Source: JBCDBL01 sp039183635
GTDB lineage: Bacteria > Pseudomonadota > Alphaproteobacteria > Caulobacterales > Parvularculaceae
Length of the DNA stretch: 22,470 nucleotides
Assembly (NCBI GenBank): GCA_039183635.1
Contig: JBCDBL010000071.1
Coordinates: 1 to 22,470, forward strand
Direction of reading: 5' to 3'
Within the stretch, counting starts at the first letter, position 1. Each line of letters starts with the position of its first letter. A program made the translations under genes and the position numbers. The notes under the pieces were generated by a model. That model made no database searches, was not told the origin of the DNA, and saw nothing but the letters and a program-made list of their open reading frames with translations. Positions 16,946 through 22,470 of this stretch are shown here, one piece after another.

Positions 16946-17724
16946 TACATGCCCCCAAAGCCCACAAGGCTGCCGCCGTCGACGATCATGGACTGACCGG
17001 TCATGAACCGACCGGCCGGCGACGCCAGGAATACGGCCGCCCCGGCGATGTCGTCGGGATCGCCGAAGCGGCGCAAGGGCAATTGATCCGTAATCATCTT
17101 TTCAATTTTAGGATCTTTCCACAAAGCCTCAGCGAAATAAGTTTTGACGATCCCCGGCGCGATGCAGTTCGCACGAACATTGTGGGGGCCATACTCCACG
17201 GCGAGGTTCCGAGCGAGCTGAAGATCAGCGGCTTTGGACAACCCATACGCGCCAAGACCGGCATTGCCCACATACCCGGAAATGGAGGAAATGATGATGA
17301 TGGCGCCGTCTTTACGCTCCGCCATCTGGGGTAAAACCATTTGGCTCAGCCAATGGTTGGAGCGAACATTCACGCCCATGATCTTGTCGAATTGTTCGTC
17401 GCTAATATCTTTGGACGGACCGTAATAGGGGTTCACCGCAGCGTTCGCGACCAGAATGTCAACCTGGCCGAACTTGTTATTCGTCGCATCCACAAGGCTC
17501 TGCAGCGCTTCCTTGTGCGAGATATTGCAGCCGACGGCCAGAGCAGCGTCGCGCCCCTCTTTTTCATTGATTGACGCCGCAACCTCTTCGCAGGCGTCGA
17601 CCTTGCGGCTGGAGACGACGACATTGGCGCCATGTTCGGCCATGCGCCGGGCGATCGCCTCGCCAATGCCGCGCGACGCCCCTGTGATAATGGCGGTTTT
17701 TCCTGAAAGATCGAACAGCGTCAT
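16945..17724 (-). CDS. SDR family NAD(P)-dependent oxidoreductase
   Basis: A classical short-chain dehydrogenase/reductase of 259 residues. It has the cofactor motif TGASRGIG (14-21), NAAVN (94-98; classical NAG/NAA), Asn119, the catalytic Ser147 in IIISSISG, Tyr160 and Lys164 (YGLSK). After the second strand it has SSRK (Arg40), which favours NADP(H) over NAD. The C-terminal MTGQSMIVDGG is typical. The substrate cannot be assigned; the sequence resembles 3-ketoacyl-ACP-reductase-like and DHRS4-like SDRs. ATG 17722-17724 has AGGAGG nine bases upstream, a strong site. It lies 111 bp downstream of DUF4167 on the same strand, and no pathway partner is adjacent. Confidence 0.9.
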   Translation of the reverse strand: MTLFDLSGKTAIITGASRGIGEAIARRMAEHGANVVVSSRKVDACEEVAASINEKEGRDAALAVGCNISHKEALQSLVDATNNKFGQVDILVANAAVNPYYGPSKDISDEQFDKIMGVNVRSNHWLSQMVLPQMAERKDGAIIIISSISGYVGNAGLGAYGLSKAADLQLARNLAVEYGPHNVRANCIAPGIVKTYFAEALWKDPKIEKMITDQLPLRRFGDPDDIAGAAVFLASPAGRFMTGQSMIVDGGSLVGFGGM

Positions 17725-17835
17725 TGGCCGGCTCCCTCCTCACATTTTGTGCATTTGATAAGAGGGAGTTTGGCCGCTTTTCGGGCGGAAAAGCAAAATG
17801 AAAACGCAGATGCCGATCGAAGATTTCGCTCGGCG

Positions 17836-18423
17836 TCAGCCGGCAGCGGCGGCCTTTTCGGCTTTGTCCGTCTCCTCAGCGGGTGCGGCGGCCGGCGCGT
17901 CGGCGTTGTCCTCAGCGCTTGCAGCAGCCGGCCGGCGGGTTCGGCGGCGACGGCGGGGCTTCTGCTCCTCCGCCTCTGGCGCGGCGCCGTTGGCGTCATC
18001 TGATCCGGCGGCTTTATCCTCCGCAGGCGCGGCGCCGTTGGCGTTTGCTTCCGCAGCGGGAGTTTGCGCCCCATTTTCAGCGGCGGGCGTTTCAGCTTTA
18101 TCGCCATCGCGCTTGTCCCCTGAGGACTGTGCGGCGTTATCCTCACCGAAGTTTTCTTCATTCTGGGATTGGGCGGAAAAATTCGGCTGCATGGCGCGCA
18201 TAATGCGGAAATAATGCTCCGCATGTTGAAGGTAGTTTTCCGCCTTAATCCGATCTCCGGCGGTCTGGGCGTCCCGGGACAGCCCTATATACTTGTCATA
18301 GATTTGGGCCGCGGTTCCGCGTATGCGCACATCCGGTCCCGAGGAATCCATCGCGCGGTTGACGTTTCCGCCGGATTTACGACGCTGATTGCGCCCTCGT
18401 TTTAAATTCTGCCCCTGTCTCAT
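17836..18423 (-). CDS. DUF4167 domain protein
   Basis: A 195-residue protein with a conserved N-terminal domain and a long low-complexity tail. Residues 1-80 (MRQGQNLKRGRNQRRK..., SGPDVRIRGTAAQIYDKYIGLSRDAQTAGDRIKAENYLQHAEHYFRI) match DUF4167, a family typical of Alphaproteobacteria. The N-terminus is strongly basic and the tail is Ala/Glu/Asp-rich with one arginine-rich patch, KPRRRRRTRRP (155-165), features of RNA- or nucleic-acid-associated proteins; that role is inferred. The position after prfA-prmC is a conserved gene order. The start ATG 18421-18423 has GAGAAG about eight bases upstream. The repetitive Ala/Glu tail is likely to vary in length between strains. Confidence 0.9.
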   Translation of the reverse strand: MRQGQNLKRGRNQRRKSGGNVNRAMDSSGPDVRIRGTAAQIYDKYIGLSRDAQTAGDRIKAENYLQHAEHYFRIMRAMQPNFSAQSQNEENFGEDNAAQSSGDKRDGDKAETPAAENGAQTPAAEANANGAAPAEDKAAGSDDANGAAPEAEEQKPRRRRRTRRPAAASAEDNADAPAAAPAEETDKAEKAAAAG

Positions 18424-18768
18424 ATACCGTTCTTCTCAAGGTTGGAGCGCCCATCAGCGCTCTGATCATGACGTTTGCGCCGCTTTCAGAGCGACCGCAC
18501 ATAAGGCCTAAGGGCCGCTCTGTTCCGAACCTTTGTCCCATGCGCCGCACTAGGTATCGGCATGGAGAAAAAAGCCCGTTTGTGATGACTATTGTTTTCG
18601 TCTCTTCATTGAGAGAGTTTGGCGCGCCTTATTACTCTTTCGCGCGCATTGCGGAGCGACCAAACCGCTTCGCATCATCCTTAGTGATTTTTATGACTTT
18701 AGCGCCCCCTCAGCGCAATTCCAACAGTTTTTTCAGCTCTTTTTCCAGTTTGCACCGCCGCAGCAGTC
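18424..18768. other. 345-bp interval between prmC and DUF4167
   Basis: No secure gene is seen. Two palindromes are present: GAGCGC-CCATCA-GCGCTC (18445-18462) in the DUF4167 leader, and CAGAGCG (18487-18493) pairing with CGCTCTG (18516-18522). On the minus strand directly after prmC there is a Lys/Leu-rich reading frame interrupted by one TGA (18632-18790; described as a finding). No clear terminator for prmC or promoter for DUF4167 could be picked out. Confidence 0.6.
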
Positions 18769-19563
18769 CTAAAACCGGGCCATAAGACATCTTGGACGAC
18801 CGGCAAGGTCCTGTTTTAAACGGATATCCCGGCCGCCTTGCATACGAATCAGCTCTGCAACCGCTTTATCCTGACGAGCGCCGATCTCAAGCACAAGCCA
18901 ACCCCCTGATTTTAACAGGCGCGGCCCATCGGCAACGATGCGTCTGTAGGCCTGAAGCCCGTCAGACCCGGCATAGAGCGCGTTTGCAGGCTCGTGGTCT
19001 GCGACGTCCCGGGGCAATATTTCATCTGTCCCGATATAGGGCGGATTTGACAAAATAATGTCGAACCGGGCCTTGATGCTTTCGGCCCAATCCCCGACCA
19101 AAAAGCAGGCCCGACAACCAAGGCCGAGGCGCACGGCGTTATCGCGGGCCACAGCGGCGGCGGCCGGGCTTTTATCGACGCCGACCCCTCGTGCGCCGGG
19201 CCGTTCAGACAACACCGACAAAAGCAAACAACCGGACCCGACTCCAAGATCAAGCACATCAAAGAGCGCAGCAGCCCGCGATACGCTTAACGCCGCCTCA
19301 ACCAAAATTTCGCTGTCCGCGCGCGGAACAAGAGTATCCGGCGTCACCCGAAACGACAGGCTCCAGAATTCTTTTTCCCCTATGATATAGGCGACAGGCT
19401 CGCGCATCGCCCGGCGCTGGATCAATGCTTCATAGCGCTCAACAATGGCGCCGTCCGGCTCCATCTTCCCGTCCGCAATCAGCTTTTCTCTGGACCACCC
19501 CAAAGCATGCTGCAGCAAAAGCCGTGCATCGAGAGCAGGCGCATCGACGCCGGCGCGCGTCAA
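18769..19563 (-). CDS. prmC: Release-factor glutamine N5-methyltransferase PrmC (start damaged or unusual)
   Basis: PrmC methylates the Gln of the GGQ motif in release factors. Visible are the SAM-binding DLGVGSGC (105-112), the catalytic NPPY (173-176) and the N-terminal domain signatures LDARLLLQHALG and REPVAYIIGEKEFWSL. The only start in this frame is TTG 19561-19563, giving 264 residues with an N-terminus about ten residues shorter than usual. Upstream the frame meets the prfA stop TAA with no start codon. The preceding 40 bases carry PrmC-like sequence (TLKAATIDALG) in another frame; one extra G in the run 19574-19578 would join the two frames as DALGAGGAELLTRAGVD. So either TTG is used, or there is a frameshift or sequencing error. 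It follows prfA, which encodes its substrate. Confidence 0.88.
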   Translation of the reverse strand: MTRAGVDAPALDARLLLQHALGWSREKLIADGKMEPDGAIVERYEALIQRRAMREPVAYIIGEKEFWSLSFRVTPDTLVPRADSEILVEAALSVSRAAALFDVLDLGVGSGCLLLSVLSERPGARGVGVDKSPAAAAVARDNAVRLGLGCRACFLVGDWAESIKARFDIILSNPPYIGTDEILPRDVADHEPANALYAGSDGLQAYRRIVADGPRLLKSGGWLVLEIGARQDKAVAELIRMQGGRDIRLKQDLAGRPRCLMARF

Positions 19564-19606
19564 AAGCTCAGCGCCCCCGCGCCCAAGGGCGTCGATCGTC
19601 GCGGCC

Positions 19607-20683
19607 TTAAGCGTCTTCGGTCTCCATCGCAGCGAGCCGGTCGGCCTGGTCCCGGGTGATGAGGGCGTCCACCACCTCGTCCAGAGCTTCCCCCTCGATA
19701 ATCTTATCGAGCTTGTAGAGGGTGAGGTTGATGCGGTGGTCCGTCACGCGGCCTTGCGGATAGTTATACGTCCGTATACGTTCCGATCGATCGCCGGAAC
19801 CCACCTGCCCTTTGCGCTCAGCAGCGCGTTCAGCATCGGCCTTGGCCCGCTCGGCCTCGTAGAGGCGCGCGCGGAGGACCTTCATGGCTTTCGCACGGTT
19901 CTTATGCTGGGATTTTTCATCCTGCTGGCTCACCACCAGTCCCGTGGGCAAGTGGGTGATGCGGACCGCGCTGTCCGTGGTGTTCACCGATTGCCCGCCC
20001 GGGCCTGAGGCGCGGAACACGTCAACCCGCAGATCTTTTTCCTCAATAACAATATCGACCTCTTCCGGCTCCGGCAGAACCGCCACGGTCGCGGCGGAAG
20101 TGTGGACACGCCCTTGTGTCTCCGTCTCAGGAACCCGCTGAACCCTGTGAACGCCGCTTTCAAATTTCATCCGCGCAAAGACATTATCGCCTGAGATGTT
20201 CGCCGTAATCTCCTTGTATCCGCCGACGCCGGCGTCGGAAGCGGAAATGACCTCCACCCGCCAACTGTGATCGGAGGCGTAGCGCTGGTACATGCGGAAC
20301 AAGTCGCCTGCGAACAGCGCCGCCTCGTCGCCGCCGGTGCCGGCTCTGACTTCCAGAATAACGCTGGAGGAATCCGCTTTGTCCTTCGGCAACAACATGA
20401 TTTGCAGGGCGTCCTCCAGTTCAGGAATACGCTCCTTCGTCTCAAGCAACTCCGCCTCGGCGAGCTCCGCCATTTCCTTGTCGTCGCCGGCGGCCATCTC
20501 TTGAAGGTCATCCAGGGCGATGCGCGCGCTGGTGAGCTCCCGCGCGGCCTCCACAACAGACCGCAGCTCCGCATGCTCCTTCGACAGCTTGACGATTTCA
20601 TCCGCATCGGACGTTTGTGACATCAAACTCTCGACCGCCTCGAAGCGTTCAATCAGTTTATTCAGTTTTTCCTGGGGAATCAC
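19607..20683 (-). CDS. prfA: Peptide chain release factor 1
   Basis: RF1 recognises UAA and UAG and triggers peptide release. The 358-residue product has the GGQ motif at 229-231 (SGPGGQSVNTTDSA), whose Gln is methylated by PrmC encoded just downstream, and the codon-reading tripeptide P-x-T as PET (185-187) in RVPETETQGRVHTSAATVAV, which marks RF1 rather than RF2 (SPF). The GTGGDEAALFAGDL segment is also typical. The start is GTG 20681-20683 followed by IPQEKLNKLIERF, which matches RF1 N-termini; the upstream ribosome site is weak. Its end and the start of prmC are crowded (44 bp at most), suggesting translational coupling. Confidence 0.96.
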   Translation of the reverse strand: MIPQEKLNKLIERFEAVESLMSQTSDADEIVKLSKEHAELRSVVEAARELTSARIALDDLQEMAAGDDKEMAELAEAELLETKERIPELEDALQIMLLPKDKADSSSVILEVRAGTGGDEAALFAGDLFRMYQRYASDHSWRVEVISASDAGVGGYKEITANISGDNVFARMKFESGVHRVQRVPETETQGRVHTSAATVAVLPEPEEVDIVIEEKDLRVDVFRASGPGGQSVNTTDSAVRITHLPTGLVVSQQDEKSQHKNRAKAMKVLRARLYEAERAKADAERAAERKGQVGSGDRSERIRTYNYPQGRVTDHRINLTLYKLDKIIEGEALDEVVDALITRDQADRLAAMETEDA

Positions 20684-20747
20684 GGGACTTGAATTTCTTT
20701 CTTATTCTAAAACGACATCAAAATGCGGGGCGAATTCAGAAGCGAGC

Positions 20748-21065
20748 TTACAAGCTGACGGCCGTGCCGGAAACGGAGACCAGCATCATAGACCCCTTTT
20801 CGCCGATCACTTCATAATCGAAATCAACACCGACAACGGCGTTGCCGCCAAGCTTTTCCGCTTCTTCGCGCATTTCACGCAATGCAATCTCCCGCGCCTC
20901 GCGCAAAGACTTCTCGTAGGCTTCGGAGCGGCCCCCGATTATGTCGCGAATACCTGCAAACAAGTCGCGAAAAACATTGGCGCCGAGGATCGCTTCGCCG
21001 ACGACGACGCCTTTGTAATCGCGAATGGGTCGGCCCTCGATGGTGTTTGTGGTGGTGATGATCAT
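20748..21065 (-). CDS. YbjQ family (UPF0145, DUF74) protein
   Basis: A 105-residue protein matching the YbjQ family: start MIITTTNTIEGRPIRDYKGVVVGEAILGANVFRD, then FAGIRDIIGGRSEAYEKSLREAREIALREM, and NAVVGVDFDYEVIG...MLVSVSGTAV. The family forms ring-shaped pentamers and has been called putative heavy-metal binding, but its function is unproven. It has no Cys cluster here. It is a complete, typical-length member. It lies 57 bp after ispG and 64 bp before prfA on the same strand, with AAGAAAG about nine bases before its ATG. Confidence 0.92.
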   Translation of the reverse strand: MIITTTNTIEGRPIRDYKGVVVGEAILGANVFRDLFAGIRDIIGGRSEAYEKSLREAREIALREMREEAEKLGGNAVVGVDFDYEVIGEKGSMMLVSVSGTAVSL

Positions 21066-21122
21066 GGGGTTTGCTTTCTTATAATCTGTCAGCGATGCAA
21101 ATGAAGACGAGCGACAGCCGAG

Positions 21123-22241
21123 CTACTCAGCCGCCTTCATGGCGCGCGCAGTTTCAAGCTCCTCCGCCTTCGCCTCAACCAGATCCACAAGATGATCGAT
21201 CATATCGGCATTATTCACTTTGTGGTCGGCGAGGCCGGACACATAAACCATGCCGGACTGTGCGCCGCCGCCGGTAAATCCGATATCGGTCTCGCGCGCC
21301 TCCCCCGGACCGTTCACCACGCAGCCGATAATCGACAATGTCATCGGCGTTTGGATATGGGCGAGACGATCCTCCAAAACCTTGACGGTCTCAATCACTT
21401 CAAACCCCTGCCGCGCGCAGGACGGACAGGAGATGATCGTCACACCCTTATGGCGCAGGTTGAGGGATTTTAAAATCTCATAACCGACCTTGATCTCCTC
21501 CACCGGATCGGCGGACAGCGAAACGCGGATCGTATCGCCGATCCCGGCCCACAAGAGCGAGCCAAGTCCGATGGCGGATTTGACGGAGCCGGTCATAAGC
21601 CCCCCCGCCTCGGTGACCCCCAGATGCAGGGGCGCGTCCGTCGCTTCAGCCAGGGCGTGGTAGGCCGCCACCGTAAGGAACACGTCAGAGGCCTTCACAG
21701 AGATCTTGAACGCGTGAAAGTCATTATCCTGAAGAATGCGAGCGTGGTCGAGGGCGCTTTCCACCATCGCCTCCGGACATGGCTCGCCATATTTCTCAAG
21801 CAAATGCTTTTCGAGGGAGCCGCCATTGACGCCGATGCGCATCGAGCACCCATGGTCCCGGGCCGCCGCAATCACCTCCCGCACCCGGGCCTCGGAGCCG
21901 ATATTGCCGGGATTGATGCGCAGGCAGGCCGCCCCCGCCTCCGCCGCCTCGACGCCGCGCTTGTAGTGAAAATGGATGTCCGCAACGATTGGGACCGACG
22001 TTTCGCGGACAATCTCCTTCAACGCCTTCGTAGAGGCCTCATCCGGGCAGGACACGCGGACGATATCCCCCCCCGCCTCGGTGATGGCGTTCACCTGCTC
22101 AATGGTCGCCTTGGCGTCCGAGGTCAGCGTGTTGGTCATGGATTGAACGGATATCGGCGCGCCGCCGCCGACGGCGACGTCGCCCACCATAATCCGCCGG
22201 CTCTGTCGCCGCTCTATGTCCCGCCAGGGGCGAACGCTCAT
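21123..22241 (-). CDS. ispG: 4-hydroxy-3-methylbut-2-enyl diphosphate synthase IspG
   Basis: IspG converts methylerythritol cyclodiphosphate to HMBPP in the MEP isoprenoid pathway, using a [4Fe-4S] cluster. The 372-residue length equals that of the E. coli enzyme. The cluster ligands are visible: Cys272 and Cys275 (SCPSCARQ), Cys307 (GCVVNGPGE) and Glu314. The TIM-barrel block has PISVQSMTNT, CLRINPGNIG, RIGVNGGSL, HLGVTEAGG and GIGDTIRVSLSADPVEEI. The frame is open 22 codons further upstream to a TTG, but ATG 22239-22241 gives the family start (SVRPWRDIERRQSRRIMVGDV) and is chosen, with AGG about 10 bases upstream. It is the first assigned gene of the minus-strand chain leading to ybjQ-like, prfA and prmC. 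Confidence 0.96.
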   Translation of the reverse strand: MSVRPWRDIERRQSRRIMVGDVAVGGGAPISVQSMTNTLTSDAKATIEQVNAITEAGGDIVRVSCPDEASTKALKEIVRETSVPIVADIHFHYKRGVEAAEAGAACLRINPGNIGSEARVREVIAAARDHGCSMRIGVNGGSLEKHLLEKYGEPCPEAMVESALDHARILQDNDFHAFKISVKASDVFLTVAAYHALAEATDAPLHLGVTEAGGLMTGSVKSAIGLGSLLWAGIGDTIRVSLSADPVEEIKVGYEILKSLNLRHKGVTIISCPSCARQGFEVIETVKVLEDRLAHIQTPMTLSIIGCVVNGPGEARETDIGFTGGGAQSGMVYVSGLADHKVNNADMIDHLVDLVEAKAEELETARAMKAAE

Positions 22242-22270
22242 ATCCGTCAACCTGCTTAGCGCGTGAAATC

Positions 22271-22462
22271 TCAAGGCATATCTATGGCGCCGCGCCGCGA
22301 AGGCCAAGGAAAACCTGAGAGCGGACGCCAGGCACGTTTCCTCTCCCCTTCGGGGATTGTTGTGAAACGCTGTTGTACTTGTGATTTATCATTTGCGTTT
22401 GTTTGATTTGCCGCGTTTTTCAAAGCGGGCTTGGGGCTTTCTTTGAGGTTTGGTTGCGTCAT
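22271..22462 (-). CDS. Doubtful 63-residue reading frame upstream of ispG
   Basis: An ATG-initiated frame at the window edge would encode a Lys/Asn/Gln-rich N-terminal half (MTQPNLKESPKPALKNAANQ...) and an Arg/Trp-rich tail. Only eight bases are visible upstream of the ATG, so its ribosome site cannot be judged. Codon use in the first half (many AAA, AAT, CAA, ACA) is unlike neighbouring genes, and it crosses a hairpin (22335-22369). It is more likely leader DNA of ispG than a gene, but it cannot be excluded. Confidence 0.18.
   Translation of the reverse strand: MTQPNLKESPKPALKNAANQTNANDKSQVQQRFTTIPEGERKRAWRPLSGFPWPSRRGAIDMP
22335..22369. other. Nested hairpin in the ispG upstream region
   Basis: CGTTTC (22335-22340) pairs with GAAACG (22364-22369), and inside it TCCCC (22344-22348) pairs with GGGGA (22352-22356) around TTC. 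It lies about 95 bp upstream of the ispG start. There is no T-run; a leader structure or the 3' end of an upstream gene on either strand is possible. Confidence 0.35.
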
Positions 22463-22470
22463 GGGGCGAG

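Noticed and set aside
18468..18785. A 105-codon plus-strand frame between DUF4167 and prmC
   Set aside because: No ribosome site, unusual Ser/Arg/Phe-rich composition, antisense to the end of prmC; treated as non-coding.

Overview
The window reads as ordinary chromosomal DNA of a GC-rich alphaproteobacterium. The signs are DUF1489 and DUF4167 proteins (families largely confined to Alphaproteobacteria), the order prfA-prmC-DUF4167, an aroQ-accB-accC block, a DegP-type periplasmic protease, several lipoproteins, and dispersed palindromic intergenic repeats. The order cannot be fixed from this sequence; a Parvularculales/Hyphomonadales-like or rhizobial-type lineage is a guess.

Layout. Position 1 to about 235: the last 31 codons of an IS5-type transposase, then two nested palindromes that end next to the stop of degP. 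236-3640 (minus strand): degP, a secreted Sel1/TPR-like protein, and the overlapping pair thiS-thiG. 3741-6138 (plus): aroQ, accB and accC. 6210-6393: a 184-bp palindromic element touching the stop codon of the next gene. 6390-7799 (minus): a polyprenyl-phosphate sugar phosphotransferase. 8006-11147 (minus): a closely spaced group nnrU-like, DUF1489, lipoprotein, SPOR lipoprotein, apt. 11354-11608 (minus): a small unknown protein. 11830-13062 (plus): a GT87-like membrane glycosyltransferase, convergent with clpB (13075-15720, minus), which has a good heat-shock (RpoH) promoter. 15721-16312: a gene-free stretch with that promoter and three GC-rich hairpin repeats. 16313-16897 (plus): an EF-hand lipoprotein. 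16945-17724 (minus): an SDR oxidoreductase. 17836-22241 (minus): the chain ispG, ybjQ-like, prfA, prmC, DUF4167.

Function. Most genes are housekeeping: envelope protein quality control (DegP) and cytosolic disaggregation (ClpB), thiazole synthesis (ThiS/ThiG), shikimate pathway (AroQ), fatty-acid initiation (AccB/AccC), adenine salvage (Apt), translation termination (PrfA and its methylase PrmC) and the isoprenoid MEP pathway (IspG).

I see no CRISPR array, phage, defence island, tRNA, rRNA or clear new multi-gene system. The most unusual material is non-coding. Palindromic elements share the ends CTAGAKC-N8-TGAATTC, and one has paired sequence changes that keep its hairpins intact. A GC-rich hairpin family is arranged as an inverted pair. 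prmC appears to have lost its normal start, perhaps through one missing base in a G run. A Lys-rich reading frame interrupted by a single TGA lies downstream of prmC.
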